DNA of 64,000 nucleotides, taken from the NCBI GenBank assembly GCA_003313425.1, contig NHZP01000015.1:124001-188000 (forward strand), in the 5' to 3' direction. This stretch comes from Pseudopyrenochaeta lycopersici (taxonomy: Eukaryota > Ascomycota > Dothideomycetes > Pleosporales > Pseudopyrenochaetaceae). Below the pieces are notes generated by a model. The model had not been told where the DNA came from and searched no databases. It was given only the letters and a program-made list of their open reading frames with translations. Shown here piece after piece: positions 22,644 through 32,950 of the stretch; within the stretch, counting starts at the first letter, position 1; every line of letters begins with the position of its first letter. The position numbers and the translations under genes were made by a program.

Positions 22644-23778
22644 ATGGGGAAACTTGAGGATGCGCTTGCGGCAATCGAATCCTTGAAGCCTGGAGAAGAG
22701 GTCTCTTATAGGCAAATCGCTAGAGAGTATAGTGTTGTGCTTATAACACTGATAAGGCGCAGTTAAGGCACATCTACCTCGCGTGAGGTTAAAGCTCAAA
22801 ACCAACACAATCTCTATCCATACTAGGGAAAGGAGCTTATCCAGTACATCACCCAGCTCACTAAGCGAGGCCTACCACCTACTAGGGCTTTAATTCAAAC
22901 CTTTGCATCTCAAATAGCTAAAAAGGACGTTGGAAAGAACTAGGTTGATCGCTTTATTAAGCGGCACAACGTCTATCTTATCTCTCAATATGTAGTTAGT
23001 ATAGATAACAACTGCTATAAAGCTAATTCGTCTGTAAAGTACAGCCTCTATTTTAAGCTTTTAGATAATAAGATTAAGCAATATAAGATAGAAGCTCCGT
23101 ATATATATAATATAGATAAAAAGGGGTTCCTTTTAGGAGTAATAGGCAGGTTAAAGAGGATATTTAGTAGGGTCTTATATAAGCAGGGCAACTATAGATC
23201 CTTTATCTAGGGTGGTAATAGAGAGTGGATTACCTTAATAGCCTGCATCTGCGCGGATGGATTATCCCTGGAGCCTGCTCTGATATTTCAGTCAGCCTCA
23301 TGCTCAATCCAGGACAGCTGGCTGCAAGAGTTTGATCCTAAGGATAATTAAGCTCGCTTTACCTCATCTCCCTTAGGATAGACAAACAACAATATAGGCC
23401 TAGCGTGGCTGAAACATGTATTTGATCGCAACACTAAGGCAAAAGCTCGATCCTCGTATCAATTACTTATCCTTGATAGCTATAGATCTTATGTTTCTAT
23501 AGATTTTATTAACTACTGCGACTAAAATAAGATCCTCCTAGCTATCTATCCTCCTTACTTAACCTATAGCTTACAGCTACTTGACGTAGGCATGTTTAAG
23601 CCTCTCTTATCAGCGTACTCACAGGAGATCTTACAGTTTATGGAGAGAAGCCAGGGGCTAGTTTCTATTAGTAAAAGAGACTTCTATCCTTTCTTTAAAG
23701 CAGCCTAGGCAGCCTCATTTAAAAAGGAGACTATCCTTAAGGCCTTTAAGGCAACTGGCCTATCGCCCTTCAATCCTG
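22644..23778 (+). pseudogene. pogo-family transposase, N-terminal and catalytic part
   Basis: The frame starts at the ATG at 22644 (MGKLEDALAAIESLKPGEE). A Psq-type helix-turn-helix comes first (VSYRQIAREYSV), then a second, CENP-B-like DNA-binding part (GKELIQYITQLTKRGLPPT), then the DDE catalytic domain. The first Asp lies in YNIDKKGFLLGV, the second in LLILDSYRSYV and the third in LLDVGMFKPL. GNREW is the usual landmark between the first two. Such enzymes cut and paste the element at TA. About nine in-frame stops, mostly TAG where Gln or Trp is expected, make it non-functional. The frame then continues after the inserted LINE at 29826. Confidence 0.9.
23765..23778 (+). repeat. Left target-site duplication of the LINE
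   Basis: The 14 bases GCCCTTCAATCCTG are repeated exactly at 29826-29839. Both copies are transposase codons (SPFNP), which proves that the LINE interrupted the transposase. Confidence 0.9.
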
Positions 23779-23940
23779 CGCCTTTCAACCCTCTCTCACC
23801 GAACACCAATCTTTTGATTTTTGGGTCACCCTCTCAGAGGCCCTAAAAATCCCAGCAACTGAACAAGCTCACTGCGCTGATTCTGGGAGTACCTCTAACG
23901 TCCACCTAGCCCCTCGCGCTGCCGCGCAAAGGAGCTTGTC

Positions 23941-25584
23941 ATGACGGCAGAGTCTCCCTCCTCCCAGCACACAGGGTCCCCAGACCCTGAGATCCCTCAG
24001 CAGCTTTATACACGCGCCCCAAGACGGCCCCAGAAGGACGTGCATCACCATGCACCCTTTCTGAGCAGCCTGAATCCCGGTGGGGGCGCTCCCAAACCTC
24101 GAGTCTCTGATGCTGTCCTACGCCACATTACCGAGACACAGAAAATTGCCCAGCTCTGGAACACCATTGCTACTGCCTTTGCAGCAGCTGTAGACCAACA
24201 TGCAGAGAGCTACACTAACCCACAAGAAGTCAAGATTGCAGAGGAGCTGCAGCAGAAAGTCATACGGGCGCTTACCTCCCTCTCCCCAAGCAACTCTTCT
24301 CCTAGCTCCCGCTGGAGCAGCGACACCAGGAGCCAAGAGTCAGGACGCCGCTCTTGGGCGGACGTAGCCAGAGACCCCCAGATCTCAGATAGGGGTGGCA
24401 GCCGGCCCCTGATCCCTGCTAGGTCTCGGCCTAGCCCGCCGGCTAAGCCAAAAGAAGACAGGCGAATCTTCATAACCATCTCTAACCCGGCAATGCGACT
24501 GCAACAACCCTCACCCTTTGCAGTAAGGCAGGCAATATGCAAGAGCATAGGAGGAATCACCCTTAAAGACATACCTACCGCATCACCAATCAACACAGGC
24601 TGGGCGATTACCCCAGCAAATCAGAAAATTCGGGATCAACTTCTAATTCAAGAAAACCAGGAACTTCTAGTAAGAGCCCTAGACGGAGATGCAGTGAGGA
24701 TCCCAGAACGCTGGATCAACTACGCAGTACAAGGAGTACCCAGCTCTTTCCGGACCCTGGACGGCACAGAACTACCCACTACTACCTAGCTAGTGGAGGA
24801 AGAGGTCTGCTCACAAACAGGCAAGCAGCCAGTCAGCTGCAGGACCTCACGGCACGGGGCGAATCAGAAGGGCCTCACTACCTGGATTGTTTCATACAAG
24901 GAGCCAGTCCGCTCGTTCCGGCTCTTTGGCACCAGCCAATTTTCAAAGGAAATCCACAAGCATCCAACCATACAGCGACATAACCCAGGCTGCCAGGGCT
25001 ACTGCAACGCCGCCCGCTGTACCCGAGTAGCCCGCTGCGCACACTGCGGTGACCGCACGGATAGACACCAAGGACAGTACGGGGACAGTTGCGCCCACAA
25101 AGCTACGTGTGCCAATTGTCATGGCCCCCATCCAGCTAGTCACACCAACTGCCCTGCAGCCCCTCGCCGGGTCAACGGACACATCACTAAGCCCACAAAG
25201 ACTGAGCTGAAGGCTATCCGTCGCGCAGGCAAAATAGCGCAGCAGCACCTCTACGAGACAGTCGAAGAGACCCTTAGACAGGCAACACTTCAGCCTGAGG
25301 CTACTCCTATAGAGGCATCAGAGACAGTGCCTCCCCGCCCTTCCACCCAGAGGCAAGAAGGAGATAGCAGGGCTTCACTTCCTACAACTACTGCCTCCTA
25401 TGCATCCTCCTCTACTACTGGCAGAGAAAAGAGACCAAGGCGGGCCGCCACAGGCCAGAGAAGCCTTAATGTAGGACAACTGTCTGCCGGCAGTTTTCGT
25501 CCACAATCAACTATCCACACTGAACCGTCCACCTCGGAGAGGGAAGACGCCAGCATGAGCGATGACCCGCCATCATCATGCTAG
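23941..25584 (+). CDS. LINE ORF1, gag-like RNA-binding protein with one in-frame TAG
   Basis: The frame begins at the ATG at 23941 and runs in one phase to a stop at 25582-25584, interrupted once by TAG at 24787-24789. The first 282 codons are Pro/Ser-rich and then contain an esterase-free gag-like core (RIFITISNPAMRLQQ...). The part after the TAG carries zinc knuckles (CTRVARCAHCGDRTDRH, then CANCHGPHPASHTNC), which bind the element's RNA. The knuckles therefore lie only in the longer product. The TAG is followed by CTAG, a context associated with stop-codon readthrough. It could equally be a single RIP-type CAG-to-TAG mutation that disables this copy. The end overlaps the ORF2 start by seven bases (ATGCTAG). 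Confidence 0.85.
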
Positions 25585-28500
25585 AACACCCTTACAACAT
25601 CCCAGCCTACAACAGGCATCAACAGCCCAGCCTACCAAGCAAACAACTTCGTGTATGCTGGGCCAATGTTAGCAGGAGCTCACCCTGGCACATCACCATA
25701 TTAGAGGTGGCCTTTCAGAAGGGCATAGATGTCGTGTGTGTTCAAGAGCCCTTCACATGTGACGACTCAAGAACCTCCACCCACCCTGGCTTCATACACC
25801 TAGCACCTATCAGCACCTGGGTCAGCCCTAACACACCAGGCTCAGCCCGCCCTAGGGTGATGACCTACATCCGCAAAGGTTGCCACCTACGATACCAGGC
25901 TGGAGAGAGCCTCAACCACCCAGACATGCTATGGGCTGTAGTGAATGGAGTTGCAATACTCAACTGCTACAGACAACCACACACCCCACACGTTATCCAA
26001 TACGTCACACATCTTATACCCCCTCAACTCTGCCTTATAGGAGGAGACTTTAACGCTAGACATGAATCCTTTGAGCCTACTATCACTGCAGCCAACGGAG
26101 GTGTGGAGCTAGCTAGATGGGCTGCTAATGCATCTATGGACTACATTGGTGTGCCAGGGCAGCCAACACACTGCGCTGGCCATGTCCTTGACCTTACCTT
26201 CTCTAACATCCCATTTGCCCAGTCTGCTGTTGATGCTAGCATGCACAGTGGCTCAGACCATGAGACAATAGTAACCTCTGTCCCTATCTCCACACCAGGC
26301 ACTCCGCATCTAGAACAGTACCACTACAGAGTCCCAGAGGCAAGCCTACCTAAATTCACTGGGCTAGTAGAAATAGGTGTCCAGAGCATCCCAGACCCGC
26401 TTGCAACACAGGACGCAGCACAGCTAGATGAATGCGTCACGCTGCTCACAGATACTGTACAGCACTCTGTACAGACAGCAGGCAAGCTCGACCGCAAGGA
26501 AGGCCGCGCGGCACCATGGTGGACCAAGGAGTGCAAAACTGCCTACCAGGCCTACAAACATGCTAGACAGCTCGGCTCTGGCAGTCTACTAGAGAAGAGA
26601 CAGGCCTTCAAGACTACAGTCCGACAGGCTAAGAGGCAGTACTGGAGGCATGTCATTGACAATGCTAAGGATGACAAGGACCTATTTAAGATCATTGCCT
26701 GGCACAAGCTTACACCAGAGAACCAGGACACTCCTCTTATAGTGAACAACATGACAATATCAGACCCCCTAGAGAAGGCGGAGGCTCTTAGAGAGGAAGT
26801 TCTCAACCGGTACACAGCAGACGATGACCTCAGACACTACCCAGACCAGGAGAATGCAGATACCCTCCCGTGGAGCACACACATCTCACTAGAGGAAACT
26901 GAACGAAACACAATAGGGGTCTCAAGCACCTCACCAGGCACGGACCGCTCTACTGTACGACTACTCCGTGCCTGTTGGGCTCAGGTTGGGGAACTCATAC
27001 GAAGAATCTTCCAGCGATGCCTTGAGCTCAACCACTTCCCAGCACAATGGAAGCTTGCAGAGGTAGCAATGATACCTAAGACAGGGAAGACAGACCGAAC
27101 ATCACCCCGCTCCTGGAGACCTATAGCGCTTCTCTCTTGCATTGGAAAAGGACTGGAACGAACAGTGGCTAGACGAATTGCATGGACTGCCATGACACAC
27201 AAGATCCTCAGCCCCCAGCATGGCGGCGCCCTTCCAAAGCGCTCTGCAGCAGACCTCACTGCAGCGTTCACCCATGACACTGAAGCAGCATGGGCACTTG
27301 GAAAGCATGTCACTATGGTCACCCTAGATGTTCAAGGCGCCTTTGATGCCCTCCTCAAGAATCGCCTGCTACACCGGATGGCCCAACAGGGCTGGCCACA
27401 AAGGACCATACTCTTTGTAGACTCATTCCTCACTGACCGGAGGGTTCAAGTCCGCCTTGGACAGGTCACTACCCCTAGCTACCCTGTCGCCTGTGGCACA
27501 CCCCAAGGCTCGCCTCTCTCTCCTGTCCTATACACACTGTACCTAGCAGAGCTACTATCTATGGACACAGAACGGAGGTTTGGATATGCAGACGACATAT
27601 GTCTGTACCGGGCCTCACACTCTATAGACAACAACGTCGAGCTCCTTGCATCAGACCTGAGGCAGATCAGAGCATGGGGAGAGGCCAACAAGGTCACTTT
27701 TGCTCCAGAAAAGCAGGAAATGATACACCTAACTAGACAGCGAAGCAGCTACGCACCGCCCTGTGTGGTAGATGAGCAGCTCACAATCCATCCAATCCTT
27801 CCAGGTGGAGAACATAGCCAGCCAGCCCTGAGGTGGCTAGGAATCTGGTTTGACCGCAGACTCACCTTTAGACGACATGTAGCCACGCGCACCGCAAAAG
27901 CTGCTAAGGTAGCCTATCATATTCGCAGTCTAGCTAGGACTACCTATGGACCACCAGCTAGCTCCCTCCGCAAGGCTACTATTGCCTGTGTGTACCCATC
28001 ACTTCTATATGGGACTGAATGCTGGTACAGAGGCCGCACGAAACAGCCACATACACTTAAACCAGGCAGGCCACAAGAGGTCAGCGCCTATATTGGGTGG
28101 CACATAGCTGCTATAGACAAGACACTAGCTATAGCAGCAAGAGGCATCCTACCAGCGTGGAGAACAACCCCCACTGCTACTCTCTTCCGAGACGCTGGAC
28201 TACTCTCTGCTGCTGCTGCACTAGAAGAAGCTAAACTTCGGTTTGCAACGCATCTACGCACTATAGATGCAGACCACCCACTCACCAGCCGCACAGTAGT
28301 CCCTAGGGTAAACAGAGGCAAGGGAGCTGGACAGCTGCAACGATCCCGGACCAAAGTCCAACAGCTAGGGTCTCTTCTGCCTGAGATCCCTAGGACAACA
28401 CTGACAGGCCCTCACTACTCACCTAGCTGCCGAACAGACCCAACGCTTGGCATAGACAAGAAGACTGCAGCTAAAGCTTTTAAAGAATGGTGGGCTCAGC

Positions 28501-29411
28501 TCCCACCATCAGACGTCACCATCTTCTCAGATGGCTCTGAGCAGTACACAAAGGAAGGAGAAAAGCGGGTTACCTACGGCTTTGCAGTGTACCAGAACAG
28601 AAAACAACTGCAGCATGGACGCGGCTCACTTAGCTCTACCTCACATGTCTTTGACGCTGAGGCAGTAGGCGCGTGGAGAGGCCTCCAGCACACTATAAGA
28701 CAATCAGCGCTCAGCACCCGCCGGATCTGGCTGTGCATAGACAGCACCTCAGTAATATGGTGCCTTAGGGGCGATGCACCCCCTACCTCTCAGTGGGCCT
28801 TCCTGGAGTGCCACGGCGCTATGGAGACTCACGATGTCTTCATCAAATGGGCCCCTGGACACCTAGGCATTGAAGGGAACGAGGCTGCAGACAGACTTGC
28901 TAACCTAGAAGCCCAGCACCCATCACCCCCAACTGGAAAAGCGGCTATGCCTACACTCTCAGGCATCAAGTCAATTGCCCGAAAGGCACTGCGCCACACA
29001 CAACAGATCTGGTGGTCAGAAAAGAAGAACAAACTCTCTAGATGGTACAAAAGCTGGGACTTGGACTATGCACCACGCAGCAGTCTAAAGGAACTAGACC
29101 TACCAAGAGCCACCTTAGCCAGACTACTTTCTATCCGATCCAGGCATGGGGATTTTGCCTGGTATCACCAAAAGTACAACCACAAGGATGCGAACCTTAC
29201 CTGCTCATGCAGACAGGATAAGACACCAGAACACCTTTCGCTATGCCGCAAGACCCTAGGGATCTTTAGTAGATGGCCACTTCGACCACCTATACCACCA
29301 TCTAGCCAGGCAGAGGGCCTAGCGTACACTGCAACACTAGTAGGCGATCCAGAGGCCTTTGAAGCCTTTATCAAACTTACACAGTACTACACCAAGATCT
29401 GCCCCCGCTAG
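25578..29411 (+). CDS. LINE ORF2 polyprotein: endonuclease, reverse transcriptase, RNase H
   Basis: Open for 1277 codons from the ATG at 25578. Residues about 20-235 are an AP-like endonuclease: VCVQEP near 55, GGDFNARH near 155 and SDHET near 226, the metal- and substrate-binding landmarks. The reverse transcriptase covers about 490-760: KTGKTDRTSPRSWRPIALLS, then VTLDVQGAFDALL, GTPQGSPLSPVLY and the catalytic FGYADDICLY at about 668. RNase H is at about 978-1110: IFSDGSEQ, FDAEAV, CIDSTSV and APGHLGIEGNEAADRLA, so all four acidic positions are present. A Cys/His cluster (CSCRQDKTPEHLSLC) lies near 1210. The protein nicks target DNA and primes cDNA synthesis there. Every catalytic motif that I can check is intact, so this copy could be active or a very recent loss. 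Confidence 0.95.
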   Translation: MLEHPYNIPAYNRHQQPSLPSKQLRVCWANVSRSSPWHITILEVAFQKGIDVVCVQEPFTCDDSRTSTHPGFIHLAPISTWVSPNTPGSARPRVMTYIRKGCHLRYQAGESLNHPDMLWAVVNGVAILNCYRQPHTPHVIQYVTHLIPPQLCLIGGDFNARHESFEPTITAANGGVELARWAANASMDYIGVPGQPTHCAGHVLDLTFSNIPFAQSAVDASMHSGSDHETIVTSVPISTPGTPHLEQYHYRVPEASLPKFTGLVEIGVQSIPDPLATQDAAQLDECVTLLTDTVQHSVQTAGKLDRKEGRAAPWWTKECKTAYQAYKHARQLGSGSLLEKRQAFKTTVRQAKRQYWRHVIDNAKDDKDLFKIIAWHKLTPENQDTPLIVNNMTISDPLEKAEALREEVLNRYTADDDLRHYPDQENADTLPWSTHISLEETERNTIGVSSTSPGTDRSTVRLLRACWAQVGELIRRIFQRCLELNHFPAQWKLAEVAMIPKTGKTDRTSPRSWRPIALLSCIGKGLERTVARRIAWTAMTHKILSPQHGGALPKRSAADLTAAFTHDTEAAWALGKHVTMVTLDVQGAFDALLKNRLLHRMAQQGWPQRTILFVDSFLTDRRVQVRLGQVTTPSYPVACGTPQGSPLSPVLYTLYLAELLSMDTERRFGYADDICLYRASHSIDNNVELLASDLRQIRAWGEANKVTFAPEKQEMIHLTRQRSSYAPPCVVDEQLTIHPILPGGEHSQPALRWLGIWFDRRLTFRRHVATRTAKAAKVAYHIRSLARTTYGPPASSLRKATIACVYPSLLYGTECWYRGRTKQPHTLKPGRPQEVSAYIGWHIAAIDKTLAIAARGILPAWRTTPTATLFRDAGLLSAAAALEEAKLRFATHLRTIDADHPLTSRTVVPRVNRGKGAGQLQRSRTKVQQLGSLLPEIPRTTLTGPHYSPSCRTDPTLGIDKKTAAKAFKEWWAQLPPSDVTIFSDGSEQYTKEGEKRVTYGFAVYQNRKQLQHGRGSLSSTSHVFDAEAVGAWRGLQHTIRQSALSTRRIWLCIDSTSVIWCLRGDAPPTSQWAFLECHGAMETHDVFIKWAPGHLGIEGNEAADRLANLEAQHPSPPTGKAAMPTLSGIKSIARKALRHTQQIWWSEKKNKLSRWYKSWDLDYAPRSSLKELDLPRATLARLLSIRSRHGDFAWYHQKYNHKDANLTCSCRQDKTPEHLSLCRKTLGIFSRWPLRPPIPPSSQAEGLAYTATLVGDPEAFEAFIKLTQYYTKICPR

Positions 29412-29510
29412 CTCTTGCAGTCCTGTAACAGCAGCAAGCAATGCAGCACCTAGTGGAACTAGGTCCAGCACAATGGCTGCGACACTCCCCACCCCTCTAC
29501 CCCCCCCAAA

Positions 29511-29528
29511 CACACACACACACACACA

Positions 29529-29569
<41 letters not shown>
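29511..29569 (+). repeat. (CA)n(CT)n microsatellite in the LINE 3' UTR
   Basis: About 10 CA units run directly into about 19 CT units, 100 bases after the ORF2 stop. Such tracts mutate by slippage and could vary between copies of the element. Confidence 0.95.
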
Positions 29570-29571
<2 letters not shown>

Positions 29572-29796
29572 CACATAGATGCCTCAGAATGCAAGGAAAC
29601 CCCCCTAATGTACATACACTGCTCAGCCTCCCCAACTGGAAGGGGAGCTGTAGTTCTGAAATGGTAGTAATACCCGCGCAGGCAAGAAATGCTTTCTAAG
29701 GTAAGGTGTTAGCACTGTAATTCCATAGCTTAGCACGTCGTATATGCCCTTCGGGAGGCGAGATGGTGGACTTCATCCCCATTAACAGACGAAAAA

Positions 29797-29825
29797 TGAA
29801 TACCAACCAACCAACCAACCAACCA
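29797..29825 (+). repeat. (CCAA)n 3' tail of the LINE
   Basis: The element ends in about six CCAA units just before the right target duplication, in place of poly(A). Simple-repeat tails are known for several LINE clades and mark the point where reverse transcription starts. Confidence 0.85.
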
Positions 29826-30588
29826 GCCCTTCAATCCTGAGGTTATCCTTAAAAGATTCAAAGCTAAGCTAGCTATCCAGGCAACTATAAGCGATAGTAA
29901 GTCCTCAGAGCTGAGTGCTAAGAATTAGAGGGAGCTAGAGGCGCTAGTACGCCGCGTTGTTAAAAATCGCGAGGATAAAGGGGCTAGAAAACTTAGCAGG
30001 ATCTTTCACCACATCTGTACTAAAAAGTCTATCCTTGAGCACGAAGTAGCAGCTATAAGAGACGCCCTCATCTATGAGAGAAAGCGCAGGAAACAGAGTA
30101 AGGTCCTCCCACTGCAGCAAGATGAGAACTATCATGGTGGTGCAGTATTCTGGTTACCTAGGAAAGTAAAGGAGGCACGTGATCGCCAGGAGGCTAGAGC
30201 TCGCGAGGAGGAGGAGCAGCAACGTTAAAAGCTTGAAGCAGCTAGGCATCGTGAGGAGAGAAGGCAGGCCAAGGCTGAGATGGTTCGAGCAAGGCGAGTA
30301 GCTAGGGCTGAGGCCAGATTGTTGAGGCAGAAGGAAAAGGCAGAGCAAGCAGCTGATCGGGCCGCCAGACAGGCTGCTCGCAAGGCTGCAAAACAACTCA
30401 AACAAGCTCTCAAATTGTCCCAAAAAGGAAATAAGAACAGCCTTAAAACTGCTGCAAAGGTTGTTACTAGAAAAAGGCAGGTTGCGAGGCCTGGTAGTGG
30501 TGAGAAGGTTGCAGGTGCTCCATCATGCCTACCGCGTATTCAGTCACGTGGCGGCCGCGAAATCAAACTTCCAATCAAATACCAGTAG
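29826..30588 (+). pseudogene. pogo-family transposase, C-terminal part
   Basis: Picks up the transposase frame after the LINE: SPFNPEVILKRF, then a Lys/Arg- and Glu-rich tail with CTKKSILEHEVAAIRDALI and a long basic coiled-coil-like segment (RQAARKAAKQLKQALK), ending KLPIKYQ at 30588. This tail is typical of fungal pogo transposases. In-frame stops remain at about 29928 and 30226. The first 14 bases are the right copy of the LINE target duplication. Confidence 0.88.
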
Positions 30589-30696
30589 CTATAGATAGTT
30601 TAAGGCCTTATAAATTGCTCCACCAAAAAAACTGCAAAAACAGCTATAGTGTGAGGCTCAATAGCCTCAATTTAGTTGTGAGTTTTGGTGTTCAAG

Positions 30697-30739
30697 TGTT
30701 GCGTTACGCGGGGTGTTTCGTTACGGGGTGAACCTCGGG
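30697..30739 (-). repeat. Right TIR of the pogo-like element
   Basis: 43 bp, the inverted copy of 22554-22596, followed by TA at 30740-30741. Confidence 0.9.
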
Positions 30740-30882
30740 TATTATGTGGAGCAAAGTAAAAGTAGTCTGGTATTTATCGTTTTGCTGGGCTTCCCCGCAG
30801 GCACGGCACAACGTTGCTTAGAAAAAAATGTTTCTGCGATTAGGACTTATGTCATATACAAGCGAGACGTCTAGACAAGTAA

Positions 30883-32644
30883 CGCGTTTCGCTCTGGCAT
30901 GAGCTCGAGGCGGCCGAGGGATCAGACGCGTTTGAAGTCACCGTCTGGCCGCTGCTGCAGTTCGACCCTCTCCTAATGAGAAAGGAGGGCGACGGCCGCT
31001 CCGTTCAGGATGCGTATCGAATTCCTAAGGAGGAGCTGATCAGGCTGGTGGCCGGCTTGGGCGGAGAGGTGACGGATCACACTCTACTACCGTCCTTCTC
31101 GACCCGTCTCACGGTCTCGCAGATTAGGGTACTGGCCAAATCAGAGCATGTAGGGAAGATCTACCCATGTTTGCAGACGGCCGGCGTGGACCGTGATGGC
31201 GATGACGACAAGGACAAGGTTATTCCCAGATCCATCGGCCTAGCTAGGGGCACCCAGGCGCTGGAAAAAGGCCATAACGGCGAAAACATCAAAGTAGCTG
31301 TTCTCTGGGAAACAGGCCCGACGGACGTGACCAATCTGGAGCTGGCCGGTCGCTTGGAAACTGATACTTCAGGGGTTACCAAGTCCCAGAATGAGCACGC
31401 AAGAGCTGTCTGCGGTACATCAAGAACAAAGAGCCGAAAGGCACCAATGTTGTCAACGGCTACGCACCTGGATGTACCCTCTATCTAGCCAACAGGGTGA
31501 AAACCGACCGGGGCAAAACCGAGTCCTTGGAATGGGTGATAGCAAATCAATGCTCCGTCGTCTGTGTCAGCTCGCACGAACGCCCCGAGGCCACAACGCC
31601 GACTATGTCGGCACGAGACGTCCAGATGGACTTTCTCTCCGCCACGCACCCATTCCCAACCTTCGTCACAGCCGGCGGTCAACCAAGGATCAACGAGGAT
31701 GCCAACCCTCCCGAAACTTACGACAACCTCCCACCCAGCACCGACTACGTGGTCCACAAGGCCTTCAACATCATGACCGTCGGAGCGCACATTACCTACC
31801 TGTCTACCAAAGACCCAAGCAAAAACGTTCCGCAATGGGTCAACTACCGGAACCCATCCAGCCCGCACCACGACCGGGAGCTGCCGGACATGGTTGCCCC
31901 GGGAATCAAAGTCTACTACATGGGCAGTTCGCACACGGGGACCAGCTTTGCCGCACCCGCCGTAGCCGGCACCGTCGCCATCCTGCAGAGCACTAACAAA
32001 GACCTGATCATCCGGCCCGAAGCCTGCCGTGCCATCATGCTCGCCGGTGCGGGCCGCAACGCCTTTGGCAACCGGTGGTGGGCGGACCTCAGCACCCAGA
32101 CCCTGCCCGAGCCGCAGCGCGTCGATGGCAAGGACGGCGCGGGCGCCCTCGACGCCTTGGCCGCGGTGAGAATCACGCAAAATCTCAAGCAGGCACCTTC
32201 GCCTCCCAGCGCCCTCGGCTGGGACCGCTCTGGACTGCAGCCCGCAGACTTTGAGGGCGTTAGGAAATTGTCCAAGACGCGCTGGTTCATCCAGGTCCCA
32301 GCTCTCTCGGCCGATCCCAGCACGCCCCTGACGATAAGATCCTCAAGGAACTCAATCTGCGGGCAACCCTTGCGTGGGTCAGTACCATTAACTTCAGAGG
32401 TATGCCGCACAACCTGGCCAATGCAGAATCTTCCGTCTTGTCGCTCAACCTTGACCTCATTTTGCTGGACGAAGCCGGCAACGAGGTTGCCTCGTCAACT
32501 AGTTTCGACAACAATTACGAGGTGATTGATTTCCCGGCCCTTCCTGGAAATAAATACAGCATCGCCATACGTTTGGTCTCTGGAACAGGATTCACACCCT
32601 TTGCCGTAGCCTGGTGCTGCTTTTTGAAGGGCTCGGCCATGTAG
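30883..32644 (+). pseudogene. Subtilisin-like (S8) serine peptidase, frameshifted and 5'-truncated
   Basis: Three consecutive reading frames together read as one S8 peptidase. The first (30883-about 31410) has IKVAVLWETGP in the place of the catalytic Asp strand and QNEHARAV in the place of the catalytic His. The second (about 31412-32320) has VIANQCSVVCVSSH and the catalytic-Ser box GTSFAAPAVAGTVAIL at about 31942-31985. The third (about 32330-32644) has a beta-sandwich-like C-terminus ending in FLKGSAM. Each join moves the frame the same way (equivalent to a 1-base deletion), with no plausible intron. No start codon or N-terminus is found before the stop at 30880-30882, about 140 bases from the pogo end. 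It is either a decayed gene or two assembly errors in an otherwise truncated gene. An unusual Asp region suggests that this is not a standard fungal proteinase K. Confidence 0.8.
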
Positions 32645-32950
32645 AATAGTATTTTTTTTGCTTAAGAAAATGGAATAATAACATCGTCATACCGCGTTGT
32701 TTCAAGGGGTCAACATAGTTTTATCTTTCAATAAAACTTCAAGATTAAAACTTCGAGATTAAAATTTCTAGTGCCAAGTTCCGTGTGTTTCAATTGGAGG
32801 GTGAATAGGTCCACGGAGTCTTTCCCATAATGTGCCTCTCTGTCCATCTTGATCGTCCAACATGCTCCCCAGAGCCTTTCTCCCAGGCAGCGCAAAAGGA
32901 AACAAGCACAAAACGCCCCCAAAAAAAGACAAAAAAGAAATACCAAAAAC

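Larger units (their letters stand above)
23779..29825 (+). mobile_element. Tad-like non-LTR retrotransposon (LINE), nearly intact
   Basis: About 6.05 kb: a 5' UTR of 162 bp, ORF1 (gag-like with CCHC knuckles), ORF2 (endonuclease, reverse transcriptase, RNase H), a 3' UTR of about 0.4 kb with CA/CT microsatellites, and a (CCAA)n tail. Exact 14-bp target duplications flank it. The order endonuclease-RT-RNase H-CCHC and the CCHC-bearing ORF1 match the Tad clade of fungal LINEs. Base composition is normal and ORF2 is open, in contrast to the RIP-scarred host element, so insertion came after most RIP there. Confidence 0.92.
22554..30739 (+). mobile_element. pogo/Fot-like DNA transposon, split by a LINE
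   Basis: Inverted repeats of 43 bp with one mismatch (22554-22596 and 30697-30739, starting CCCGAGGTT(T/C)ACCCCG) are flanked by TA on both sides, the target of Tc1/mariner-pogo elements. Without the LINE and its duplicated target, the element is about 2.1 kb, the usual size for a single-gene Fot-like transposon. The transposase reads on the plus strand from 22644 to 30588 with scattered TAG/TGA/TAA stops. It is RIP-damaged, but far less than the neighbouring TIR element. Confidence 0.92.

Noticed and set aside
24793..25584. A separate 263-aa gene after LINE ORF1
   Set aside because: It begins at GTG, is in the same frame as ORF1 and holds the knuckles expected of ORF1, so it is the same frame after one TAG.
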